From Streptosporangium sp. NBC_01495 (GTDB taxonomy: Bacteria > Actinomycetota > Actinomycetes > Streptosporangiales > Streptosporangiaceae): a stretch of DNA of 64,000 nt. The stretch lies in NCBI RefSeq assembly GCF_036250735.1, contig NZ_CP109430.1:10168001-10232000 (forward strand). The letters run 5' to 3'. The notes beneath the pieces were generated by a model. That model saw only the letters and a program-made list of their open reading frames with translations. It was not told the origin of the DNA and searched no databases. The position numbers were made by a program, and so were the translations under genes. Numbering within the stretch: position 1 is the stretch's first letter; each line of letters opens with the position of its first letter. Of the stretch, positions 19,773-28,368 are shown in pieces.

Positions 19773-20171
19773 GTGGACCCGATTCTATTGATCCTCGAGG
19801 CCCTGGCGGTTGGTGCCGCCACAGGCTTGACCGACGCGGCGAATGTCGCGGTGAAGGACGCCTACCTCAAGCTCAAGGAGGGTGTTCTCCGTAGGCTTGG
19901 TGACAGTGAAACTGCCAAGGTCACCCTGGCCGAGCACGAGAAGGCCCCAGAAGTCTGGCGAGCGCCGCTGCAGCAGCAGATAGAAGCTGCTCGGATAGCC
20001 GATGACGACGAAATTCTCGAGCTCGCTCAAGAAGTGTTGGCACTGAAGGATCCACAGGGCGCCCACATCGGCAAATACGTGGTCGATGCTCGCGGTTCGC
20101 AGGGTGTGCAGATAGGAGAACGGGCTTCACAGGTGAACAGGTTCGGTACAGTCCCGCGTTCACAGTCTTGA
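19773..20171 (+). CDS. small Bell-like protein with C-terminal RHIM/BASS-like amyloid motif
   Basis: A 132-residue protein. The N-terminus (1-43) is a hydrophobic/amphipathic helical segment of the form LAVGAATGLTDAANVAVKDAYLKLK, common in actinobacterial proteins described as Bell domains, proposed membrane-acting effectors. Residues 105-124 read DARGSQGVQIGERASQVNRF, with a VQIG core like the RHIM motif. The same pattern stands at residues 20-39 of the NB-ARC/TPR protein encoded at 23783-26335 (14 of 20 identical). This suggests an effector that is switched on when the NLR templates its amyloid fold. GTG 19773 is preceded by GGGAGGG at a 7-nt spacing. The membrane role is inferred, not shown. 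Confidence 0.75.
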   Translation: MDPILLILEALAVGAATGLTDAANVAVKDAYLKLKEGVLRRLGDSETAKVTLAEHEKAPEVWRAPLQQQIEAARIADDDEILELAQEVLALKDPQGAHIGKYVVDARGSQGVQIGERASQVNRFGTVPRSQS

Positions 20172-20219
20172 GACCGTTTGAACGAGTCGCATTGTGAATC
20201 CAGAGGCGTATGCCCTTTC

Positions 20220-21419
20220 CTACGCCTGCCGTCTGACGTTGAGCAGGGGGCCTCGCAACTGCAACGCGCCGGTTGCTCTCAGGACTGACTTGATCCGCAC
20301 CGCATCAAGGCTCGGCATGCCGATCGCCTCGGCCAGGCGCCTCATGGTTATGTAATCTATGTCCCGTGAGGACGCGTCCGCGGCATAGTCGAGCATAAGG
20401 CGGACGAGTTGGTCGTCTGTCGCCGAGTCGCTGCCGGACTTGAGGGACTGCGCCTTCTTTCTCTCATATTCGAGTTCTGAGTAGGCGATTCGGGCAACCG
20501 CCTCGTCCACTTCAGCCAGTGTGCGGGTGCTCTGGATGGCCGGCACCAGCAGACTATGGCGTATAACGGCCTGCGCGTCCGCCCTCCACACCGACGAGCT
20601 GGTCCCCGTCAGAGTTACGAGGTTCCCCTTTCTGCGTACTTCTACGGTTCCTCTGATTCCGAGAGCGGCAGCGGACAGGAGGGCGGTCGCCTCGGACGGA
20701 TGCCAGGTGAGCAGGCTTTCGACGTGACGAACGTCGCCATCCTGTACGTCGCCGAGCTTGACCGCCGTCATTCTTTGCAGAAGCTCCAGGACTACCGAAC
20801 TGTCCAACTCTCCATCGAGACCAGGTCCTGCGACCACGACTTCTGCGTCAACGCCCAAATCGGTACAAGCCGCCAACGACATGGCATCGGCCAGAGGACT
20901 CAGCAGACCGGGCTCGGATCCGGATGCGACGACATCGCCCCCGATATCTACGAGGACGATTTTCTCGACCTGGAGCGAATCAACCAGATTTTTCAGCTGA
21001 AGGGTCAGCCCGACTATTCCGCTCTGCGGATCAAGTACGAAAAGCCGGGCGCTCGCCTCGGCGGCCAATCGTGGAAGAGTCGATCGACCGGGCGGGATCG
21101 TATCCGATGTGGGGAAGACCTCTGCGTTATAGCTGCCAATTTGACCAAGTCCGACAAATCCATCGAGCCCACGTGGACCGGGGGAGGGGTCCAACCGGAG
21201 TCGTTCCCATGCATATGTGGCTATGAGTGGCACGGGGTCTTGGGGAATGAGTAGACCGCGCAGCAGCAATGCTCCTAAAACGTCTCCACCACCGCCGGCG
21301 GCGACCATCAGTGTCCGCACAGGGTCATCATGGCACAACGCGAGATCACGCGTAAGTTGAGCGCGTGTTTGAGAGGTGATCGTGAAGCTGTTTCGCCGGC
21401 TGAGTATGAGTGCCGTCAA
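20220..21419 (-). CDS. DUF1152 domain protein
   Basis: A 399-residue protein of unknown function. The family signature is visible in MVAAGGGGDVLGALLLRGLL and LVDIGGDVVASGSEPGLLSPLADAM. The glycine-rich loop near residue 40 suggests nucleotide or sugar-phosphate binding. The C-terminal third (from about 300) is charged and helical. The start is uncertain: TTG 21419 has AGGGGA just upstream, but spacing is very short; a GTG or ATG just ahead of the glycine-rich loop is possible. It converges with the Bell-like gene, 48 bp apart. Confidence 0.7.
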   Translation of the reverse strand: MTALILSRRNSFTITSQTRAQLTRDLALCHDDPVRTLMVAAGGGGDVLGALLLRGLLIPQDPVPLIATYAWERLRLDPSPGPRGLDGFVGLGQIGSYNAEVFPTSDTIPPGRSTLPRLAAEASARLFVLDPQSGIVGLTLQLKNLVDSLQVEKIVLVDIGGDVVASGSEPGLLSPLADAMSLAACTDLGVDAEVVVAGPGLDGELDSSVVLELLQRMTAVKLGDVQDGDVRHVESLLTWHPSEATALLSAAALGIRGTVEVRRKGNLVTLTGTSSSVWRADAQAVIRHSLLVPAIQSTRTLAEVDEAVARIAYSELEYERKKAQSLKSGSDSATDDQLVRLMLDYAADASSRDIDYITMRRLAEAIGMPSLDAVRIKSVLRATGALQLRGPLLNVRRQA

Positions 21420-21469
21420 TCCCCTGAAATCGTGAAGACGGTTCTATGTCACGGTGGCCATCACCAGGG

Positions 21470-21720
21470 CCGATGACGCTTGCCTCTTCTCGGTCATCTG
21501 ACGCCCGAATATGACCGGCGGCGGCCCGTCGTTGGCACCGTGCCGCCTGCGCGTGCTGTGAGTCCGCGATCCAGGTCGCGATCCGCAGGCGGGCCCAGGT
21601 CCGCGTACGGGGAATCGGTGCCGATGGACGAACTCGACCTTCACCGTGCCGTTGAACGCCTCGGCGGCGGCGTTGTCGAGCCGCGCGGCAGCCCCGGCCC
21701 ATCGACTGCGCCACCCGTCG
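21470..21720 (-). pseudogene. remnant of an IS3-family transposase (orfB C-terminus)
   Basis: Across two shifted frames the minus strand encodes LDNAAAEAFNGTVKVEFVHRH, then RTRTWARLRIATWI, then TRRRHGANDGPPPVIF. These are consecutive segments of an IS3 orfB C-terminus, normally in one frame. The rest of the element is gone. Nearby 16-bp direct repeats (GGTCGCCACCGTGGTT, about 21747-21780) and the gene-poor stretch to 22211 are part of the same decayed region; I see no gene there. Confidence 0.75.
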
Positions 21721-22211
21721 CGGCGGCAGGCGACTCGGTCGCCACCGTGGTTGAGGTCGCCACCGTGGTTGGGCCGGTGGCGCTGGTGCGGCCCGGAGGA
21801 GGGTAGCCGGGGATCGCAGTGCGATCCGGGTGGCCGCGACCGGATCACGGAGTGTTCTCATCACGTCCGGCCCATCGAGCCAAGACCTCAGAGGTCACGG
21901 CTGACCATGCACGAGGTGGTAAGAGCCCGGATCAGAAGAGGGTCAGCGGAGTGGGAGGGCTCTCGTGGACAAACCGCATGCCTGAAGCGCCTGAGATGTG
22001 AATGGCCGGTAGAAATTGCAATACCGTCGACTGGCGCTCAGGAGCCCCGGCTCTCACGTAGATCCCCCGCGCATCCACCATTCGCTGGTCAGGTGGTGTG
22101 ACGCCTATGGGTTGGCGAACACTTTCAGATCTCCCGGGGATCCGCGCCCGGTGTGGCGTGTAGCATGTAAGGGGAACTGCTTTAAGCACGGACCGGACCA
22201 TTGGAGCAGAA

Positions 22212-22481
22212 GTGGGCGACAACGACTTCCGGAGCGGCTCGTCAAGGTCTGATGAATCCATCTCCGTCCATCTTGACGTTGAGATGCTGGCATTACTCAA
22301 TGATATTTACAATCAGGTGGATTACTACATTCCTCTGAATCTTGGTCGAGCAGATCCTTGTTCGGACAGGCTGAAATTCTTAGTGAGTTTGGGATACATC
22401 CGATGGTGTCCGTATCCGGAAGAGTTCTATAAAATCACCCCCCAAGGTATCGAGCGCCTCGGAGATGAACGTCGTGAATAG
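22212..22481 (+). CDS. small winged-helix-like protein
   Basis: An 89-residue protein. The C-terminal half (RLKFLVSLGYIRWC ... FYKITPQGIERLGDE) has the pattern of a recognition helix followed by the wing and YxLTxxG turn of winged-helix domains. No family name can be given. GTG 22212 is chosen because GGAG (22203-22206) lies 5 nt upstream. Its last codons overlap the start of the PurC-like gene, so the two are probably co-expressed. The sequence is AT-richer than the xylan region. Confidence 0.65.
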   Translation: MGDNDFRSGSSRSDESISVHLDVEMLALLNDIYNQVDYYIPLNLGRADPCSDRLKFLVSLGYIRWCPYPEEFYKITPQGIERLGDERRE

Positions 22482-23778
22482 TGTTGATCTGGCGATTTTG
22501 AACACGGCCCCCACGCTTCAAGGCAGTGTTCAGCAGATGTACTCAATTAAGTTCGAGGGTGAAGACGCCTTCTTGTGCCGGGCGCTTGACGTCGGCTCCA
22601 TCTTCGACGTAGGGAACTTTTTCTCCATCCCGGAAAGCGGCCTCGTCAGAAACTCGCTGAGGCATGCCATTTTTACGAACCTCGCGGACCCGGTGGGCTG
22701 GCGCGCTCTCACGAGGGATGATCTGTCGAGATACTTTGCCCTCCCTGAGATGGTGGAGAGGGTTTACAAATCGCAAACTTTGGACCGGCTCCGGCAAGAG
22801 GGTGTGAAAACCCACCATCTGGGCGCCGTGCATCCCGAAACAGGCGAAGTTTTATCTGGCGCCGGTGTGGCCTCAGATCTCGTTCTCATCCGCGAGTATC
22901 CTGTTGTCAGGCCTGTCGCCACACAATTCCTCGGATCATCGATATTCGATTACCACGAATATGCGACGGCCCGATCAAAGGTGTTGGCACTGGAGCACGT
23001 TGTCCGTCTTGGAGTGGCCGGCGGGTCCTGGCTTTTGGATCAATACAGAGATCTGAAGCACAAGGGAGACGAGTCGGCCGCCGCTGAGTTTTCCAGCTAC
23101 TACGGCCTGGGGGAAGACGTCGCAGCGTGGACTGCCCTTCCGTCACTCGCCTGCGACTGGGCAACCAAGTTCGAGCATTACGATCGGCACCTGGACCTTC
23201 AGGAGGTCCTGCACATCAGCGGAATCAGTGTCTCCGAACTGAATGACGTGGTCGATCTGGTCAAACTCTGCACGGTTCGTGTGGAGCAGATGTTCTCGCG
23301 CGCCGGTCTGCACCTGTGGGACCTGAAGTGGGAGATCGCCGTTGACGGTTCCGAGGTCGTCGTCGTCGACACCATGGATCAGGACTCGATGCGTATCACA
23401 GGGGTGGTGCAGACGGGAGAAGCCGCCTGCCACGTACACTTCAACAAGCAGTCCGTCCGGGATTACTACCGGATACTTCACCCGGACTGGCATGCTGCGC
23501 TCGGCGACGCCAAGGAGATTTCCAACCGGCAAGCGACACCGGGAGGGTTTATCACGGTGTACAACGACGGTGTTGCCGCAGGGAATTACCCTCCTATACC
23601 GGAGCTCGACCCCGGTTTCGCATCGCTGCAGGGACGCAAATACAGATACGTGCTGGATGCGGTGCAAGGACAGGCGGAGCCTGGCCTGGGCACCGAGCTG
23701 GCACGTGAAGAGGTTGAGTTCTACCGGGCACGCAACGCTCTGGACTCGTTCATCAAACGAAACGCGGCGACACTTTAG
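22474..23778 (+). CDS. PurC-like (SAICAR synthetase-like) ligase of unknown substrate
   Basis: About 434 residues. Two stretches recall SAICAR synthetase: near the N-terminus the pattern of a substrate/ATP site (MYSIKFEGEDAFL ... GSIFDVGNFFSIPESG) and in the middle HLWDLKWEIAV ... VVVVDTMDQDSMRI, equivalent to DTKFEFG ... LIDEVLTPDSSR. It is longer than housekeeping PurC (about 240-300) and lies away from purine genes, so it probably joins an amine to another carboxylate with ATP. PurC paralogues of this kind occur in C-nucleoside antibiotic pathways. GGAG at 22461-22464 favours GTG 22474 (9 nt) over the abutting ATG 22465. It overlaps the small winged-helix gene. The family call is mine from motif memory. 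Confidence 0.6.
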   Translation: MNSVDLAILNTAPTLQGSVQQMYSIKFEGEDAFLCRALDVGSIFDVGNFFSIPESGLVRNSLRHAIFTNLADPVGWRALTRDDLSRYFALPEMVERVYKSQTLDRLRQEGVKTHHLGAVHPETGEVLSGAGVASDLVLIREYPVVRPVATQFLGSSIFDYHEYATARSKVLALEHVVRLGVAGGSWLLDQYRDLKHKGDESAAAEFSSYYGLGEDVAAWTALPSLACDWATKFEHYDRHLDLQEVLHISGISVSELNDVVDLVKLCTVRVEQMFSRAGLHLWDLKWEIAVDGSEVVVVDTMDQDSMRITGVVQTGEAACHVHFNKQSVRDYYRILHPDWHAALGDAKEISNRQATPGGFITVYNDGVAAGNYPPIPELDPGFASLQGRKYRYVLDAVQGQAEPGLGTELAREEVEFYRARNALDSFIKRNAATL

Positions 23779-23782
23779 AGGT

Positions 23783-26335
23783 TCACCGGTCGCCGAGGAG
23801 CTGTCTCAGCGCGGCAAGCTCGCGGTGTGTGACATGGGTGTCCGGGTGTTCCGGGCCTAGGACGCGAAGACGGTCCACGAGAACACTCTCAAGTTGCGCT
23901 ATCCCCGTAGCGATGTCACCAAGTCGTGCTTGCCAGCAGCCCAGTTCGTGGCGTGTCGTAAGGGTATCCGGGTGATTGGGCCCTTGGACTCGCAGCCGAG
24001 CCGGTAGGAGCATGTCCAGTCCTTGGACGGCAGCCGGCGCGTTACCGGCTTTGCCGCGCCAGCATGCCAGGTGATGCCGGGATGTCAGGGTCTCAGGGTG
24101 ATCGGGGCCCTGCACCCGGATACGGTCGGCCACCAACTTCTCAAAAGTAGTCATGGCCGTGTGGGGGTCGCCGGCCTCACCCGTCCACAGGCCGAGGTTT
24201 CCGCGAGCAGCCAAGGTGTCAGGGTGATCCGGCCCAAGTATTCGCAGTCGATCCGTCAGCAGCTCATCGAAGGCGGCCGCCGCCGCGGCCGGTTCGCCCG
24301 ACCGGCCCACCCACCGGGCGAGCTCATGGCGAGTGGTCAGGGTGTCCGGATGATGCGGACCGAGGACCCGCATGCGGTCATCGAGAACGTGACGCAGTGC
24401 GTCTCTTGCGCCTTGTGGGTCACCGGCAGGGCCTTGCCAATATGCGGCACTATGGCGCGCCGAAAGCGTGTCGGTATGATCAGATCCTAGGACTCGCTCC
24501 CGGTCTGCCACGATTTGAGCAAATGCCAGCCTGGCACCGCTGGGGTCGCCGGCGCGTCCCCTCCAGTAGGCCAGATTACTCCTGGTCGCGAGGGTCATGG
24601 GATTGTCGCGACCCAGAACACGCAGCAGGGCTGGTAGCAGTGCGGTCAGGGCTTCGACCGCACCGTGCGCATTGCCCGTACGACCGGTCCAGTAGGCGAG
24701 CGTATTACGGGTCGACAACGTGTCCGGGTGGTCGGGGCCAAGGATTCGTCTGCGATCGGCGAGTAATTCCGAGAGAGCGGCGGTCGCACCCGACGCGTTC
24801 CCGGACCGTCCTCGCCACAGTGCGATATTTTCGCGGGCCAGCAAGGTGGAAGAGTGCTCCGGCCCGAGTAGTGAATTGGCGGTTTGGTGGATTTTCTGCC
24901 AATAGCTCAGCGCCTCTCGCACCAGCCCCATTTCACCGAGCGACTCGCCCGACCGAAACAAGGCCAAGTAACTTTCGTCGAGCCACAGGTCGTTTCCAGC
25001 GGTGTACTCCAACGCCCGCGCATTTTGCCGCAATATTTCCGACAGGTCGGCGTCGCGCTCCACGCTGGGCCAGACAGAGAGAAGTGCACGAGCTGCCGCG
25101 CGGGTAGCGTTCAGCCTCGCCTCCCCGCTCAGACACTCACGGGTCGCGCGCTGAGCCAGAGCGTGTATTCTCACGGGGCGGAACTTTTCTGCGGTATCGT
25201 GAGTCACTATGCTCAAACGGTGCAAATTCCGAATGGCTGTGCGGAGGTTCTCGGCCGAGATGGGAGGCGCACTTTCCGCTTGAAACTCTTCACGAACGTA
25301 GTCCTGGGCGCGAGCAGCCGTGAGGATTTTCTCAGGGATTCCGTTTGGGCTCAGAAAAGCCGTCAGATTGAGTAGGTGTGCCGATACTCCTGCCGGAACA
25401 AGTCGATTGGCAGACTCGGTTGCCAGAGACCAGGTGGCCGCAACCGTCCTTTGCCGGTAATCCTCCACCGCGTTCGGGAACAGATCCACAAGCGTATGCG
25501 TCCGATCGCGGAATTGCCTGCGGTACTCACCGCAGGCCCACCCGCCATCCAGGATGACTGCGCTTGCCTGAGCCAGCGCCAACGGCAGGTGCCCTAGATC
25601 AGATGCCAGCGCCTCCCGCTCGGCCAAGTCCTCGGCAGGTGCGTGCGCGCGGGGCAACCGCATATTGAGATATCGACCGGACTCCTCGGGCTCGAACACG
25701 CCGACGTCGATACAGATCCTGTTCGATTCGGAGAGGACGGCGTCGCGCCGCCGCGTCGTGACCAGCGTGCGCCCGTTCGGGCCGACCGGCCACAGTCCGT
25801 TGAGGTCGCCCGGATCTGAAAGATCGTCGAGCACGACCAGCCAGGGGTGTTCGGTCTCACGCAACCATGTCAGCAATGCTCGAGCTGACAGCTCGGGATC
25901 ATTGACCGGTGCGGTCAGCTGCAATCGGGAAAGAGTCTCCGCGTATTGCGACACCACGGCCTGGCGGGACGTGGCCGTGATCCAAATTGAAAGATCTGCC
26001 ATCTTCGCGGTGAAGGCATTGTGGAAAACCGAGGCTGCGAGCTGCGTCTTGCCAACGCCTCCGTCGCCGGACATGACCTGTGTGACAATCGCTGTCCGGT
26101 TGGAATTCAGGGCTGATTTGAGTTCTGCCATCAGGGCAGATCGTTCCTGGTACGCGGTTGCGACACTGGGAGGATTTCCCACCACTATCGGCCATTTTGG
26201 CCCGGCGGGGGAGTGCGCGAAGTAGTTCACCTGAAGAGCGTTGTCGCCGATGAGTACGCCCTGGCTGCCGCTGGCATCCACACTCGAACCTGGGCCGCTG
26301 TGAGCGGCATCCAGCCGCTTCTCATCCCGACTCAC
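23783..26335 (-). CDS. NLR-like protein: BASS/RHIM-like motif, NB-ARC ATPase, 42-residue TPR array
   Basis: An 850-residue STAND protein. Residues 20-39 (DASGSQGVLIGDNALQVNYF) are an amyloid-type motif paired with that of the Bell-like protein at 19773. The NB-ARC domain has Walker A GDGGVGKT (90-97), Walker B WLVVLDD (165-171), TTRRRD and GHLPLALAQA. From about residue 490 there are eight full and one partial 42-residue repeats, each beginning LGPxHPDTL, of the kinesin-light-chain TPR type. The repeats are the probable ligand sensor. The start GTG 26335 has no Shine-Dalgarno, but TACGCT (26347-26342) ends 6 nt before it, consistent with a leaderless mRNA. It likely acts as a cell-death or antiphage switch. 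Confidence 0.85.
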   Translation of the reverse strand: MSRDEKRLDAAHSGPGSSVDASGSQGVLIGDNALQVNYFAHSPAGPKWPIVVGNPPSVATAYQERSALMAELKSALNSNRTAIVTQVMSGDGGVGKTQLAASVFHNAFTAKMADLSIWITATSRQAVVSQYAETLSRLQLTAPVNDPELSARALLTWLRETEHPWLVVLDDLSDPGDLNGLWPVGPNGRTLVTTRRRDAVLSESNRICIDVGVFEPEESGRYLNMRLPRAHAPAEDLAEREALASDLGHLPLALAQASAVILDGGWACGEYRRQFRDRTHTLVDLFPNAVEDYRQRTVAATWSLATESANRLVPAGVSAHLLNLTAFLSPNGIPEKILTAARAQDYVREEFQAESAPPISAENLRTAIRNLHRLSIVTHDTAEKFRPVRIHALAQRATRECLSGEARLNATRAAARALLSVWPSVERDADLSEILRQNARALEYTAGNDLWLDESYLALFRSGESLGEMGLVREALSYWQKIHQTANSLLGPEHSSTLLARENIALWRGRSGNASGATAALSELLADRRRILGPDHPDTLSTRNTLAYWTGRTGNAHGAVEALTALLPALLRVLGRDNPMTLATRSNLAYWRGRAGDPSGARLAFAQIVADRERVLGSDHTDTLSARHSAAYWQGPAGDPQGARDALRHVLDDRMRVLGPHHPDTLTTRHELARWVGRSGEPAAAAAAFDELLTDRLRILGPDHPDTLAARGNLGLWTGEAGDPHTAMTTFEKLVADRIRVQGPDHPETLTSRHHLACWRGKAGNAPAAVQGLDMLLPARLRVQGPNHPDTLTTRHELGCWQARLGDIATGIAQLESVLVDRLRVLGPEHPDTHVTHRELAALRQLLGDR

Positions 26336-26341
26336 CGTAAG

Positions 26342-26347
26342 AGCGTA
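26342..26347 (-). promoter_or_regulatory. candidate -10 box for a leaderless NLR transcript
   Basis: TACGCT fits TANNNT and ends 6 nt before the GTG, so transcription could begin at the start codon. A poor -35 (TGACTT) lies 17 bp upstream. The rest of 26348-26768 shows no gene. Confidence 0.35.
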
Positions 26348-26768
26348 TCAGTATGCCGGAAAGCAAGTCAGGTGGTGACCACAATGGGTTTCGCGGGCCG
26401 ACATTTCCGTCCCGGACGTACCACTGAGATTGAAGTCCGGAAGTTAGATCATCGACGGTTATTTATGATCACGCGTTCGCCGTGCCAGAGTTATGAGGTA
26501 TCCGGAAGGCGGTAAATTGACCGCCAAAAATCGAGCATGGCGTGAGAGCGTGGCGTGAGGCGGTGCGGTTGCGCGCGGCTGAGATGTTCGCGCACAGGAC
26601 GTCGCGGGCCGAGGTGGCCCGGTGCTCGCGGGTCCCGCCGATGTCGGCGCGTCGCCCGAGAGCCCGGCCTGTGATTCGGCAACCCGGCTGCTCTTCCAGC
26701 AGATTTGGTTTTCCCCAGTAGAGGGTTATTCGTTCCACCCCATCCCGCGCCGCAGCATGCCGCGTTGA

Positions 26769-27068
26769 AGGAGGACGGATGCGTACACCAGACATCTACC
26801 TGCGCAGTATCGGCCGCTGGTCGAGCAGGGGCTGGACTCGGTGCTGACGGTGATCGTCCGGCGGCGACTGGAGCGACGGTTCCGATGCTCGCTGCCGACG
26901 ACCCTGCTGTGGCGGCGACCGACCGTCGCCGCGGTCTCCGCCTACATCGCCGGGCTGGTGTCCGTCTCGGGCGGGAACGGGCACGCCGACGTCATCGGAG
27001 CGGCGCCGGTCGTCGCGGACCGCCGGGCAGGGCAGGCCACCACAGAAGTGGAAGAAGGAGCGCCGTAA
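26769..27068 (+). pseudogene. 5'-truncated acyl carrier protein domain of a polyketide synthase
   Basis: The frame reads QYRPLVEQGLDSVLTVIVRR, then RCSLPTTLLWRRPTVAAVSAY, the GLDS phosphopantetheine-site serine and the C-terminal helices of a PKS carrier protein. There is no start codon between the upstream TGA (26766) and the GLDS motif except an internal GTG at 26841. The nearby ATG with a good GGAGG (26779) opens a different frame that stops at once. No other PKS domain is present, so this is the tail of a lost gene. Confidence 0.7.
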
Positions 27069-27075
27069 AACAAAA

Positions 27076-27103
27076 TCACCTGAGATCAGTTGATCTCAGG
27101 TGA
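27076..27103 (-). terminator. perfect 12-bp hairpin with T tract on the minus strand
   Basis: The arms 27076-27087 and 27092-27103 pair exactly with a 4-nt loop. Read on the minus strand it is followed by TTTTGTTTTA, a proper intrinsic terminator, 43 bp past a minus-strand tRNA 3'-end fragment. It is therefore likely the original terminator of that tRNA. Confidence 0.7.
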
Positions 27104-27145
27104 CCGTTAACCATGCCCGGAATCATCCGGATGTATCCAACTTAC

Positions 27146-27168
27146 GTGTCCGAGGGGGGACTTGAACC
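27146..27168 (-). other. tRNA 3'-end fragment, probable attachment site of an integrative element
   Basis: On the minus strand these 23 bases read GGTTCAAGTCCCCCCTCGGA plus CAC: the T loop, 3' T-stem strand and acceptor strand of a tRNA. From memory it best fits an actinobacterial tRNA-Leu. The 5' bases needed for the T-stem do not pair, so no intact tRNA is here. Integrases of pSAM2-type elements insert at tRNA 3' ends and leave such a copy; an SpdB-like gene starts 34 bp away. Confidence 0.6.
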
Positions 27169-27201
27169 GTTCGCCCATCTCCTGAGCAGCACCGACGCTC
27201 C

Positions 27202-28251
27202 GTGGCTGGACCTCTCATGCCCGGAATAGGCGCGCGGAGAGGGGGCGGTGCCCCCACCCACCTCAACGAGATCGGGTCCTACCTCGCGGCACACGCCCAT
27301 GCCGGGGAAGCCCGGCAACCGCCAGTTCAGGATCCTCAGCAGACGATCTCAACTGCGCTCAGGGCAGCGGTGGTAAGGGGGCAGGAGCTCGGTGATCGCA
27401 GCACCGAACCCCTTCCTGCATCCCAGCAACCTGATCAACCCAGAAGCCAGGCCGTGCGCCGCCCCTCGACACCGGAAATTGCCGGGGAGGTGGTTCCGGT
27501 CGAAGGGGCTTGGGTCGAGCGTACTCAGCGGGATCGGGCTGGGGACCGGATCATTCTCGGCTTTGCGGTGGCTGTCCTGCTGGCGGTCGCCGGAGCGGCC
27601 GCTTACGTCTCGTACCACCACTTCTACGGTCTGGCGATCGCTCTGGGTGAGCGGCACGACATGGCCATCCTGTATCCGGCGATGTCTGACGGCGTGATCG
27701 TCATGGCGTCGCTGGTGATGGTCTACTGCTCGCGTCGTCGGCTACGTGTGCCGGTGCTGGCATGGGTGGCGCTCGCATTGGGCGGGGCGGTGACACTGGC
27801 GGCGAACGTGGCGCACGGCTGGCCCGGCGGACTCGGATCGCGCCTGGTCAGCGCTCTGGCACCGCTGGCCTTCGCGGGCGCGTACGAACTGCTCATGTGG
27901 ATCGTCCGGAACACCCGGCAACCGCCCACCGAGACGCTGGCCAAGGACCACGTGTGCCAGCCCGTTGAGACTCTCGTTGAGGTGGAACGCGTGGTGCCGC
28001 TGCTGCCCACCGACCGGTACGAGGCGGCGCGGCTCACCTACATCGAGAGCCTCAGTGAGGGCAATCAGCGGGTCGGCCGACGCCCGCTGATGAGCCGGTG
28101 GGGACTGGAACAGCGTGAGGCCGAGGAGATCATCGCCGAGGTGGAGAAGGAGCGGGCCCACGCCATCGTCGAGGTGGCCGATTCAGAGAGTGTCGTGCCG
28201 CCGCCGGGAGGCCTCCGGTCGACCGGCACGAGCGAGGCCTGTGGCGCGTAG
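27202..28251 (+). CDS. SpdB-like DUF2637 membrane protein of an actinomycete integrative element
   Basis: A 349-residue protein. The central part (about 110-235) has four hydrophobic segments with the DUF2637 pattern (SYHHFYGLAIALGE ... LYPAMSDGVIVMASLVM ... NVAHGWPG), typical of plasmid-spread proteins on pSAM2-like elements. The C-terminal soluble tail (about 260-340) looks like a helix-turn-helix-type region (GRRPLMSRWGLEQREAEEII). The start is uncertain: GTG 27202 or ATG 27217, neither with a clear ribosome site. No replication, transfer or integrase gene accompanies it, so the element is a remnant. Confidence 0.7.
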   Translation: MAGPLMPGIGARRGGGAPTHLNEIGSYLAAHAHAGEARQPPVQDPQQTISTALRAAVVRGQELGDRSTEPLPASQQPDQPRSQAVRRPSTPEIAGEVVPVEGAWVERTQRDRAGDRIILGFAVAVLLAVAGAAAYVSYHHFYGLAIALGERHDMAILYPAMSDGVIVMASLVMVYCSRRRLRVPVLAWVALALGGAVTLAANVAHGWPGGLGSRLVSALAPLAFAGAYELLMWIVRNTRQPPTETLAKDHVCQPVETLVEVERVVPLLPTDRYEAARLTYIESLSEGNQRVGRRPLMSRWGLEQREAEEIIAEVEKERAHAIVEVADSESVVPPPGGLRSTGTSEACGA

Positions 28252-28343
28252 TAAAGGACATCGGTAACGGGGTGGTCGGGTCGTCCTCCAATCGCCCAGT
28301 TCGATCATCAGGCGGTCTCCCATTCTGAAACGCAAGGTTCTGG

Positions 28344-28368
28344 GCCGCGATAAATCATTTATCGCGGC
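28344..28368. repeat. 25-bp perfect palindrome
   Basis: GCCGCGATAAAT and ATTTATCGCGGC flank a single C. It could be an operator or a terminator for the SpdB-like gene. The remaining spacer (28252-28752) shows no supported gene. Confidence 0.7.

Noticed and set aside
19773-20171. Possibility that the 132-residue protein is a lanthipeptide-like or antitoxin peptide
   Set aside because: It lacks Cys and DNA-binding features, whereas the hydrophobic N-terminal helix and C-terminal VQIG motif fit a BASS-type effector.
26705-27103. 132-codon plus-strand frame over the ACP remnant
   Set aside because: Arg/Ala/Gly-rich and out of frame with the recognisable carrier-protein sequence.
27146-27215. 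A complete tRNA gene on the minus strand
   Set aside because: The T-stem 5' strand does not pair with the C-rich 3' strand and no anticodon arm can be drawn; only the 3' end is present.
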